This document shows, one piece after another, positions 1 through 6,428 of a stretch of DNA of 9,854 nt. A model generated the notes under the pieces. That model did no database searches, was not told the origin of the DNA, and saw nothing but the letters and a program-made list of their open reading frames with translations. The stretch is taken from the NCBI GenBank assembly GCA_965372385.1, contig CBDVCD010000118.1, positions 1 to 9,854 of the forward strand, given 5' to 3'. Origin of the DNA: JASJBU01 sp965372385 (GTDB taxonomy: Bacteria; Pseudomonadota; Gammaproteobacteria; Chromatiales; Chromatiaceae). A program made the position numbers and the translations under genes. The number at the start of each line of letters is the position of its first letter. Position 1 is the first letter of the stretch.

Positions 1-22
1 AGCTCCCCTAATGGCCGCGGAT

Positions 23-47
23 TCGTCTCCGAAGCGTTCGGAAACGA
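23..47. repeat. Imperfect hairpin upstream of thrC
   Basis: TCCGAA (28-33) and TTCGGA (37-42) form a perfect 6-bp stem around a GCG loop. After one C/A mismatch the pairing continues for four more base pairs (23-26 with 44-47). No T-tract follows, so it does not look like a complete intrinsic terminator. It lies upstream of the predicted thrC transcription start, so it would not be in the thrC leader if the promoter at 78-86 is used. It could be the tail of an upstream transcript or chance. Frame 1 is open from base 1 to a TAG at 100-102, but I do not recognise those 33 codons as the end of a known protein. Confidence 0.4.
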
Positions 48-77
48 CCAGATAGCTCTGTTGTTAGCGGTGACGGC

Positions 78-86
78 TGATATAAT
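78..86 (+). promoter_or_regulatory. Extended -10 promoter for thrC
   Basis: TGATATAAT is an exact extended -10 element (TGn followed by TATAAT at 81-86). The best upstream -35-like hexamer, TTGTTA at 61-66, is only 14 bp away, which is too close; extended -10 promoters often tolerate a poor -35. Transcription would begin near 92-95, leaving a leader of about 30 nt that contains the ribosome binding site GAGGA (109-113). This suggests thrC has its own promoter, whatever lies upstream. It is a motif match only. Confidence 0.5.
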
Positions 87-122
87 TTTCCGCTCTCTCT
101 AGCGAATCGAGGATCAACGAGC

Positions 123-1514
123 ATGCGTTATGTGAGCACCCGAGGTGGCGTGGAGCCGGTGAGCTTCTCCCAAGCCGTGATGATGGGACTGGCGACCGAC
201 GGTGGTCTGCTGCTGCCGGAATCGTTCCCGCAGATCGACGGGGAGAATCTCAAGCACTGGGCAGGGTTGTCATTCCAGGAACTGGCGGTGGAGGTGATGC
301 TACCCTATGTGGTGGAGGACATCAGCCGTGAGGAATTGAGCGGACTGGTCCAACGCTCCTATGCCAGTTTCGGTCACCCGGAGGTGACACCGGTTGTCGA
401 GGCCGGGACCCATCACATCCTGGAACTGTTCCACGGCCCCACCGCCGCCTTCAAGGACGTGGCCCTGCAGTTCCTGGGAAATCTGTTCGAATTCCTCCTG
501 GAACGCAACGGCGGACGGCTGAACATCCTTGGCGCCACCTCCGGGGATACCGGCTCCGCCGCCATCTATGGCGTGCGCGGCAAGGCCCGCATCGACATCT
601 TTATCCTGCACCCCCACAACCGGGTCTCCCCCATCCAGGAACGCCAGATGACCACGGTGCTGGACGAGAACGTGCACAATATTGCCATCAAGGGCAATTT
701 CGACGATGGTCAGCGTATCGTCAAGGCGCTGTTCAACGACCTGGATTTCAAGCAGGAGTACAGCCTGGGTGCGGTCAACTCCATCAACTGGGCGCGCATC
801 CTGGCCCAGGTGGTCTACTACTTCTACGCCTGGGGACGAATGACCGGCGGCAACCCAACCCGCAAGGTCAGTTTCTCGGTGCCCACCGGCAATTTCGGTG
901 ACATCTTCGCCGGTTACGTGGCCCTGCGCATGGGCCTGCCGGTGGAGCGTCTGATCCTGGCCACCAACCGCAACGACATCCTCAGCCGTTTCGTCAACAG
1001 CGGCGTCTACCTGGCCCAGACGGTACACCACACCATCAGCCCCTCCATGGATATCCAGATCTCCTCCAATTTCGAGCGCTATCTCTACTTTCTGCTGGAT
1101 GAAAATCCCACCAAGGTGCAGGAGCTGATGGAGCAGATGACCCGAGAGGGGAAACTGGAGATTGCCGCGGAAAAACAGCAGGCGGTGGCAAAGATCTTTC
1201 AGGCCCAGGCGGTGAGTGAGGAAGAGACCCTGGCGCAGATCAAGACCACCTATGAAGAGTGCGGTTACATCCTCGATCCCCACTCGGCAATCGGAATCAG
1301 AGCTGCACGGGACCTCCCCGATGCGGTCTGTCTCGCCACTGCCCATCCAGCCAAATTTGGCGATGCGGTAAAGCAGGCAATAGGTGTGGAAGCACCACCC
1401 CCTCCCTCCCTGCGGGGATTGATGGAGAGAGAGACCCGCTGCGCACTGCTAGAGGCGGACAGCCAGGAGATCAAAGGGTTCATGACCCAGACCCTGGCCG
1501 GAAAGCAGGTTTGA
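123..1514 (+). CDS. thrC: Threonine synthase
   Basis: Cytoplasmic, pyridoxal-phosphate-dependent enzyme for the last step of threonine synthesis: O-phospho-L-homoserine plus water gives L-threonine plus phosphate. The 463-residue protein begins with the family's N-terminal domain (MRYVSTRGG, then ATDGGLLLPE near 24-33). It carries the PLP lysine K111 in HGPTAAFKD, the substrate/phosphate loop GATSGDTGSAA at 137-147 and the PTGNFGD motif at 254-260. The length fits the longer threonine synthase type (roughly 460-470 residues, as in pseudomonads) rather than the 428-residue E. coli form. ATG 123 is preceded by GAGGA (109-113) at a 9-nt spacing. In many gammaproteobacteria the homoserine dehydrogenase gene hom precedes thrC; its end is not recognisable in the 122 bases before this gene. 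tmcA follows about 40 nt downstream on the same strand and may be co-transcribed. Confidence 0.97.
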   Translation: MRYVSTRGGVEPVSFSQAVMMGLATDGGLLLPESFPQIDGENLKHWAGLSFQELAVEVMLPYVVEDISREELSGLVQRSYASFGHPEVTPVVEAGTHHILELFHGPTAAFKDVALQFLGNLFEFLLERNGGRLNILGATSGDTGSAAIYGVRGKARIDIFILHPHNRVSPIQERQMTTVLDENVHNIAIKGNFDDGQRIVKALFNDLDFKQEYSLGAVNSINWARILAQVVYYFYAWGRMTGGNPTRKVSFSVPTGNFGDIFAGYVALRMGLPVERLILATNRNDILSRFVNSGVYLAQTVHHTISPSMDIQISSNFERYLYFLLDENPTKVQELMEQMTREGKLEIAAEKQQAVAKIFQAQAVSEEETLAQIKTTYEECGYILDPHSAIGIRAARDLPDAVCLATAHPAKFGDAVKQAIGVEAPPPPSLRGLMERETRCALLEADSQEIKGFMTQTLAGKQV

Positions 1515-1554
1515 GCACCTGGTAGACGCCAAGACAGACCTTCTCGCTTTGACT

Positions 1555-3759
1555 ATGCACAAGACTGAAGCACTGCTCGAGTTGGCCAGCAGGCTTCAGC
1601 ATATCGCAAAAGAGGGATTTCATCGCTACCTGCTGGTACTGGCCGGCAGCCGTGATTGGGGACGAACCACAGCGGAAGCGCTGCTGGCAGACCTCTCTTG
1701 CGACCAGCCACTCTGGGTCGGCGAGTCGGTTCCCGCTGACATCCCCCAACTGATGAACACGCAAGCCTCAGCACTACTCGGTGCTGAGACAGGGGTGTTG
1801 GTTTACGACAGCTTCAGCGGTTTCGATGCGGACGCCTTCGGCGCCCTGACCGGTACCCTGCGGGGTGGCGGCCTGCTGATCCTGCTGACGCCATGCCTGT
1901 CTAAGTGGTCCGGCTTTGCTGATCCCGAGCATGCACGCATGGCGGTGGCGGGCTGCCCCAGCTCCCAGGTGACAGGCCGGTTTCTGGGCCGACTTGCCAG
2001 GCAAATCAGCAGTGACCCGTCGGTGATCCGCATCGAACAGGGAGGTGAGATTCCAGCACCACCGGACCTCAAGCCAGTATTCCATCCATCCAAGCCGGCT
2101 GACTCGGAATGCCGCACGTCGGATCAGATGCAGGCTGTTGAGGCGGTGGTTCATGTGGTCACAGGACACCGGCGACGACCGGTGGTGCTGATCTCGGACC
2201 GGGGCAGGGGCAAGTCTGCCGCCCTGGGTATTGCGGCTGCCCGATTGTTGAGATTAGGCCGTCGAAGCATTCTGGTCACCGCACCCAGACAGCGCTCGAC
2301 CACCAGCCTGTTCGAGCAGGCCAGCCGGCTGCTGCCGCATGCGCAGACCAGCAAAGGCTCGCTGCATCTGGGTGAGTCCAGGCTCAGCTACAGCGCGCCG
2401 GACCACCTGCTGCGGCATCCCCAACCGGCCGACCTGTTGCTGGTGGATGAGGCCGCCGCTATACCGACACCGATGCTGGAGGGGCTGCTGGATCACTACC
2501 CCCGCATCGCCTTCGCCACCACCATCCACGGCTACGAGGGCACCGGCCGGGGGTTTGCCCTGCGCTTCCGGCGCGTACTGGATCAACGCTTCCCCCAGTG
2601 GCGGGAGATCCACCTGGAGACGCCGATCCGCTGGGCGCCCGACGATCCCCTGGAGCGTTGGCTGTTTCGTGCCCTGGCGCTGGATGCCGCTCCCGCCCCC
2701 GATTATCTCATCAGCGCCGCCCGATCAGACCTGTGCAGCTGCGAAACCCTGGAGCGGGATGACCTGGCGGAAGATGAACAGGATCTCACCGACCTGTTCG
2801 GCCTGCTGGTGCTGGCCCACTACCGCACCACCCCTTTCGACCTGCGCCAGCTGCTGGATGGCCCCAACCTGACCCTGTTTGTCCTGAGATACCAGGGCCG
2901 GATCGTCGCCACCGCGCTGGTGGCCGCGGAGGGCGGTTTCGATCCAGCCACTGCCCACGCCATCTGGGCGGGTTACCGGCGCCCCCGGGGGCATCTGCTG
3001 GCCCAGGCCCTGGCCGCCCATGTGGGCCTGGAGAGTGGGGCCTGTCTACGGGGTGCCCGCATTATGCGCATCGCGGTGCATCCGGCGCTACAGCGGCGGG
3101 GCCTGGGCAGCCGGTTGGTGGAGGAGATCCGGCAGCACACCCGGGTGAGCGGACTGGACTATCTGGGCACCAGCTTTGGCGCCACCCCGGAGCTGCTGGG
3201 ATTCTGGCGCGGCAACCGGCTCCAACCGCTGCGCATCGGGCTGCGCCGGGGCGCCAGCAGCGGCGCCCAGTCGGTCATTCTGCTGTACCCCTTCACACAG
3301 GCCGGCGAACAGCTCTTCCACAGCGCCCGGGAGCGCTTCCACCGGCAACTGCCCCGCTTGCTGGCCGATCCCCTGAATAGCCTGGATGCCGGGCTGGCCT
3401 GCGCCCTGCTGTCGCATCCTCCCCCCGGCCTGTCACCTCCGCTGGCCGCTCAGGATTGGCTCGATCTGATCGGCTTTGCCTTCGCCCAGCGGGGTTATGA
3501 GACCAGCCTGCCACCGATCGAGGCGCTGATCCTCCAGGCCCTGGCCGACTCGCTCCTGGCGGCCGGTCAGGCCGATCTGCTGGTGATGAGGGTATTGCAG
3601 AACCGGGACTGGCAAGCCTGCGCAGCGAGCTTCAACCTGACGGGGCGCGCGGAGGTCGAGGCAAAACTGCGTGAGCTTATTGGCGGGCTGATCATGCGCT
3701 ATGCAGACACAGCAACCCGCGAGATCGCCCTCAGGATTCAGGCCGAAGAACCCGCATAA
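1555..3759 (+). CDS. tmcA: tRNA(Met) cytidine acetyltransferase TmcA
   Basis: Uses acetyl-CoA and ATP (or GTP) to make N4-acetylcytidine at the wobble position 34 of elongator tRNA-Met, which guards against misreading of AUA codons. The order of domains is as in the family: an N-terminal DUF1726 region (about 1-180), a helicase/ATPase core, a GNAT acetyltransferase domain and a C-terminal tRNA-binding tail. Numbered from ATG 1555 (734 residues), Walker A is RGRGKS at 216-221 with K220. Walker B is LLLVDEAA with D298 and E299. A TTIHGYEGTGRGF segment lies at 322-334. The acetyl-CoA loop is QRRGLG at 513-518. The reading frame also has a TTG at 1549, two codons earlier; neither start has a clear Shine-Dalgarno, so ATG is preferred. 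E. coli TmcA is 671 residues, so this one is somewhat longer. Its last 29 bp overlap the end of the convergent radical SAM gene. Confidence 0.95.
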   Translation: MHKTEALLELASRLQHIAKEGFHRYLLVLAGSRDWGRTTAEALLADLSCDQPLWVGESVPADIPQLMNTQASALLGAETGVLVYDSFSGFDADAFGALTGTLRGGGLLILLTPCLSKWSGFADPEHARMAVAGCPSSQVTGRFLGRLARQISSDPSVIRIEQGGEIPAPPDLKPVFHPSKPADSECRTSDQMQAVEAVVHVVTGHRRRPVVLISDRGRGKSAALGIAAARLLRLGRRSILVTAPRQRSTTSLFEQASRLLPHAQTSKGSLHLGESRLSYSAPDHLLRHPQPADLLLVDEAAAIPTPMLEGLLDHYPRIAFATTIHGYEGTGRGFALRFRRVLDQRFPQWREIHLETPIRWAPDDPLERWLFRALALDAAPAPDYLISAARSDLCSCETLERDDLAEDEQDLTDLFGLLVLAHYRTTPFDLRQLLDGPNLTLFVLRYQGRIVATALVAAEGGFDPATAHAIWAGYRRPRGHLLAQALAAHVGLESGACLRGARIMRIAVHPALQRRGLGSRLVEEIRQHTRVSGLDYLGTSFGATPELLGFWRGNRLQPLRIGLRRGASSGAQSVILLYPFTQAGEQLFHSARERFHRQLPRLLADPLNSLDAGLACALLSHPPPGLSPPLAAQDWLDLIGFAFAQRGYETSLPPIEALILQALADSLLAAGQADLLVMRVLQNRDWQACAASFNLTGRAEVEAKLRELIGGLIMRYADTATREIALRIQAEEPA

Positions 3760-5443
3760 TCTCCACCGGCTTAGCCTTTTTGTGCTGCCGGGGCCAGACC
3801 GCGTAGTGACCCGGTTCCAGCGGTTCCAGCCGATGTCGGTTGATGATCCCCACCGCCTTCGCGGAGAGCTCAAGCACCGGCAATCGACGGCGGCTGCCCG
3901 CCACCGGCAGCGCCACACTCTGCTGCAACCGCTGCGCGATCCATGCCGGGGTCTTGCCGTTGACCAGGCTGAACTGGCTGTAGTCCCACAACAGCAGCTC
4001 CCGCAGCAGCCGATCAACCGCTAACAGGGGTTCGAGAAATCCGCTGATCAGACCAAACAGGCGGTCGGGCTGCAGGTTGTCCCGGGCAATACCCTCCCCT
4101 ACCTGCTCCAGCAGGGCGTCGAAGCAGTCGGCCACATGGCTGTGGAAATAACCGGCGACCAGCCAAATCAGGGTCGAGACCAGATAGCCGCTGTTCCACA
4201 GCCGCTCCAGCAATTCCGCATAGAGCTTGAAACGGGCAATCTCCTGGAAGCTCAGCAGCGGATGGGAGAGTACCTCGTAGGGGGGCTCCCGGTCCCAACG
4301 GTAGCCAAACTGTTCGGCCTGCGCCAGCAGGGGTGTGCCCGGCAGCAGTTTGAGGGTGCCCAGTTGCAGATGCTCCGCTTGCAGCAGGAAGACCCGGTTG
4401 AGGGAGTCCCGGCAGTGGGCGGTATCCTCCCCTGGCAACCCCACGATCAGGTCAAGATGCACCGGGTGGCGAACCATCTCCACCAGCTGCCGGATCTTCT
4501 CCAGCGCCAGGGGAATCCGCATGCGGCGCTCGATGGCATTCAGCACGTTCTCGGTCAGGGTCTGCAGACCGATCTCAAACTGAAACTTGCCCGGCGCCGC
4601 TCGCCGGAAGATCCCCATGGCCTCCGCCGAGATACGGTCCGGATTGAGTTCCAGGTGAAAACGCAGCCCCTCGGGGGTGGCGGCGAAGCGTTGCAACAGC
4701 TTCACGGTACGCTCCCTGCCCAGATGAAAACTGCGATCCAGCAGTTTGATGGTCTTGTTACTCAGTCCTTCGAGCACAACCAGGTCGGCCTCGATGCGTT
4801 CCAGAGGAAAGGCGCGCAACCGGTCGGTGGCGCTGGTGCAGAAGGTGCATTTGAAGGGGCAACCCCGAGAGGTCTCCCAGTAGACCAGCGGCTTGCTGAA
4901 GTCCATCGCGCCACTGGCGATGGGCGCGGGAACCTGCTCCGCTGGCAAGGTCTGGATCGGGTTTCGTTCGATCCCGCCCGCGGCTCTGTAGATCAGGCCC
5001 GAGATGGTACCGAGGTCCCCTTCCGCGTAGAAGTGCCAGCGCAGCAAGTCGCGAAAGGCCGCCTCCCCCTCCCCGTCGATGACGAAATCGAGCTCGGGAT
5101 GCTGCGCCAGTAGCTCCTCACCCCTGGGTCCCGCCTCCGGCCCACCCAGCAGAATCAGGCTTTCTGGCAGCAGCTGATCCAGCAGATCCACCATATGCAG
5201 ACAGGCCTGGATATTCCACAGATAGGTGGAGAAGCCGATCACCGCGGGTTGCAGCGCCACCAGCTGTTCCAACAGCTGCTGCTGGCTTTTGTTGACCAGC
5301 GACTCAAATATCTGGATCTTAGGGTAGTAAGCCTGATCGGCGGAAAAGGTCGCAATGGAGTGTAGCGCCAAGGAGGAGTGGCTATAGCCGGCATGCAGTG
5401 CAATCAGGGCGATTGCCTGGTCAGTGGGAGAGGATTCTGACAT
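3731..5443 (-). CDS. B12-binding-like radical SAM protein (DUF4080 type)
   Basis: Radical SAM enzyme of unknown substrate. From ATG 5443 (570 residues) there is an N-terminal Rossmann-like cobalamin-binding-type domain (about 8-130: HAGYSHSSLAL, GFSTYLWN, LGGPEAGP, DFVIDGEGE). It lacks the DxHxxG histidine of base-off B12 binders. Next comes the radical SAM core with SRGCPFKCTFC, whose C195, C199 and C202 would hold the 4Fe-4S cluster. The segment LLDRSFH near 234-240 and the C-terminal 200 residues fit, from memory, the DUF4080 family. No signal peptide is seen. Start choice: ATG 5443 has AAGGA at 5457-5461, a longish 13-nt spacing. ATG 5464 (577 residues) has no ribosome site. GTG 5479 (582 residues) lies inside a hairpin stem. 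The gene converges on tmcA and overlaps it by 29 bp. Family assignment is firm for radical SAM, moderate for the subfamily; function is open. Confidence 0.9.
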   Translation of the reverse strand: MSESSPTDQAIALIALHAGYSHSSLALHSIATFSADQAYYPKIQIFESLVNKSQQQLLEQLVALQPAVIGFSTYLWNIQACLHMVDLLDQLLPESLILLGGPEAGPRGEELLAQHPELDFVIDGEGEAAFRDLLRWHFYAEGDLGTISGLIYRAAGGIERNPIQTLPAEQVPAPIASGAMDFSKPLVYWETSRGCPFKCTFCTSATDRLRAFPLERIEADLVVLEGLSNKTIKLLDRSFHLGRERTVKLLQRFAATPEGLRFHLELNPDRISAEAMGIFRRAAPGKFQFEIGLQTLTENVLNAIERRMRIPLALEKIRQLVEMVRHPVHLDLIVGLPGEDTAHCRDSLNRVFLLQAEHLQLGTLKLLPGTPLLAQAEQFGYRWDREPPYEVLSHPLLSFQEIARFKLYAELLERLWNSGYLVSTLIWLVAGYFHSHVADCFDALLEQVGEGIARDNLQPDRLFGLISGFLEPLLAVDRLLRELLLWDYSQFSLVNGKTPAWIAQRLQQSVALPVAGSRRRLPVLELSAKAVGIINRHRLEPLEPGHYAVWPRQHKKAKPVEIMRVLRPES

Positions 5444-5469
5444 CCGGTAGATCTGTTCCTTCATGAAGA

Positions 5470-5507
5470 AAAAAACCACGCCGCAACGACAAAGGACGTG
5501 GTTTTTT
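5470..5507 (-). terminator. A-tract/T-tract hairpin, likely intrinsic terminator
   Basis: AAAAAACCACG (5470-5480) and CGTGGTTTTTT (5497-5507) are perfect 11-bp inverted repeats around a 16-nt loop. Read on the minus strand, a CCACG/CGTGG stem is followed by seven T residues. That suits a terminator for the small exported-protein gene whose stop is 113 bp away; the symmetry would also allow function on the plus strand. The T-tract ends only a few bases before ATG 5464 and about 25 bases before ATG 5443 of the radical SAM gene. A transcript entering that gene from upstream would therefore have to pass it. The loop is larger than usual and only five stem pairs include G or C in mixed sequence, so strength is uncertain. 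Confidence 0.55.
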
Positions 5508-5543
5508 CAGATAGTGAATATCTCCTGGCGTCGGGTTTACTCA

Positions 5544-5569
5544 ATGCATGATCAGTCGACCCCATGCAT
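5544..5569. repeat. Perfect 7-bp inverted repeat
   Basis: ATGCATG (5544-5550) and CATGCAT (5563-5569) are inverted repeats separated by 12 nt. They lie between the small exported-protein gene and the radical SAM gene, upstream of the latter. No T-tract follows on either strand, so this is not a terminator. It could be an operator-like dyad for the radical SAM gene or a chance palindrome, since each arm contains the self-complementary hexamer ATGCAT. Confidence 0.35.
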
Positions 5570-5619
5570 CGGTCGGAAACCAGGTATACCGAGCAACGAC
5601 TCCAGTTCAGCGATCGGCG

Positions 5620-6135
5620 CTATTTTCCCAAGCGCGCCCCGACTGCATGGCCGTTTGCGTACCACACGCCAATATCCTTGGCTAATTCCTGCGCAATGAC
5701 ATCAAATATGTAACAGGTCCCTTTAAACACAAAACCGCTGAAACCACCGCCAATCGAATGGTCACCCGCCGTGAAACTACCTGTTTTCTTGCCATTTTCC
5801 TTCAGGGTTCCGGAAAGCTCCATAAACTTAGGACCAGACCAGCCACTTCCACCCCAACCCCTGGCGTCACTGATTTTCACGTCCAAAACCCTTCCTTTAG
5901 CCTTGGCAATGTCTTCAACTGAGACGACTTCCACATCATTCATTTCGAGCTGAGATTGGATGTAATCATGCAGCTTGTTATTCAGATTGCATTCCACCCG
6001 AATGTTGTTGGGGACACTCAATGCCCTTTCAAATGGAACTTCAGACGCCATCGTCAGCTTGTCCTTGCTGAACGCATTACCCAACGGGCTGAGGCCTAAC
6101 AATAGCGACAAAAAGAGGGCCTTGGATCCTTTCAT
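5620..6135 (-). CDS. Small exported protein of unknown function
   Basis: I cannot name this 171-residue protein. Residues 1-22 look like a Sec signal peptide: a short basic start (MKGSK), a leucine-rich core (ALFLSLLLGLSPLG) and a small-residue cleavage region around NAFS. There is no lipobox cysteine, so a soluble periplasmic or secreted protein is likely. The mature part (about 150 residues) has two cysteines, C49 and C141, that could form a disulfide. It also has a glycine/tryptophan-rich turn GWGGSGWSGPK (93-103), a strand-like ELSGTLKENGK stretch, a second glycine-rich segment SIGGGFSGF (127-135) and a C-terminal helix LAKDIGVWY. From memory, similar uncharacterised proteins occur in other proteobacteria. 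ATG 6135 is preceded by AGAGGT (6142-6147) with 7 nt spacing, and by a promoter at 6161-6189. It seems to be a single-gene unit ending at the hairpin 5470-5507. Base composition is lower in GC than the neighbours. Confidence 0.8.
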   Translation of the reverse strand: MKGSKALFLSLLLGLSPLGNAFSKDKLTMASEVPFERALSVPNNIRVECNLNNKLHDYIQSQLEMNDVEVVSVEDIAKAKGRVLDVKISDARGWGGSGWSGPKFMELSGTLKENGKKTGSFTAGDHSIGGGFSGFVFKGTCYIFDVIAQELAKDIGVWYANGHAVGARLGK

Positions 6136-6160
6136 TTCTGTACCTCTACCTCAATGTTTC

Positions 6161-6189
6161 ATTATAAATTAGTGGCTTCCATCTTGGAA
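6161..6189 (-). promoter_or_regulatory. Sigma-70-like promoter for the exported-protein gene
   Basis: On the minus strand a perfect TATAAT occupies 6161-6166. Exactly 17 bp upstream is TTCCAA (6184-6189), which matches the -35 consensus at three of six positions. The start of transcription would lie near 6153-6155, giving a short leader of about 20 nt that carries AGAGGT before ATG 6135. The -10 is strong and the -35 weak. Confidence 0.5.
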
Positions 6190-6273
6190 TCAGGCAGTCT
6201 GCCGCCCGAAATGCCACCTGTCAATGTGGCGCCAAGCTTTACCTCGCATTAGCCTGAACTAACGGCTATTATC

Positions 6274-6302
6274 TTGACGTTTTCACCTCTATCCTCAATA
6301 AG
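6274..6302 (+). promoter_or_regulatory. Possible promoter for the sugar-nucleotide genes
   Basis: TTGACG (6274-6279, five of six consensus positions) is followed after 17 bp by AATAAG (6297-6302, four of six). This would give a leader of about 120 nt before ATG 6429. Other -10-like hexamers nearer the gene, TAAAAT (6374-6379) and TAGAAT (6382-6387), have no convincing -35 at the right distance. The choice between them cannot be made by eye. Confidence 0.25.
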
Positions 6303-6428
6303 TATCGGTCATGCGCCAATGAATACTCATCTCGATGGAAAGATACAAATATTTTCAACCACAATCTGTGTTTAAAATAGGTAGAATGAAAATTATTCAC
6401 TCCTCCACAGTCAGTTAGGATATTCAGC

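Larger units (their letters stand above)
6136..6428. other. Divergent intergenic region
   Basis: This 293-bp stretch separates the minus-strand exported-protein gene from the plus-strand sugar-nucleotide genes and must hold promoters for both. It is AT-rich towards the right: 6301-6360 has 23 G or C out of 60. Two small dyads are visible: GCCAC/GTGGC (6213-6217 and 6226-6230) and TAGCC/GGCTA (6250-6254 and 6264-6268). I see no coding sequence, RNA gene or riboswitch in it. The RfaH-type ops sequence GGCGGTAG, common before polysaccharide operons, is not present; only the weaker GGTAG occurs at 6380-6384. Confidence 0.7.

Noticed and set aside
300..1346. Long minus-strand open frame of 348 codons inside thrC
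   Set aside because: It is antisense to a clear threonine synthase; its translation is low-complexity and rich in G, V, D and Q, as expected of a shadow frame in GC-rich DNA, with no motif.
2339..2872. Plus-strand open frame of 177 codons within tmcA
   Set aside because: It is an out-of-frame shadow with W-, P- and C-rich translation, overlapping the conserved Walker B region of tmcA.
4136..5113. Plus-strand open frame of 325 codons opposite the radical SAM gene
   Set aside because: It is the antisense shadow of a well-supported coding sequence; its glutamine- and leucine-rich product shows no domain.
5465..5479. GTG start at 5479 for the radical SAM protein
   Set aside because: The codon lies in the stem of the hairpin and would add a VFFF stretch encoded by the T-tract; no ribosome site precedes it.
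5463..5699. Plus-strand open frame of 78 codons
   Set aside because: It starts next to the hairpin, overlaps the end of the exported-protein gene antisense, and its product looks random.
6371..6390. Possible ops/JUMPstart element before the polysaccharide genes
   Set aside because: Only GGTAG is present; the GGC that precedes it in the ops consensus is missing, so RfaH control is not supported.
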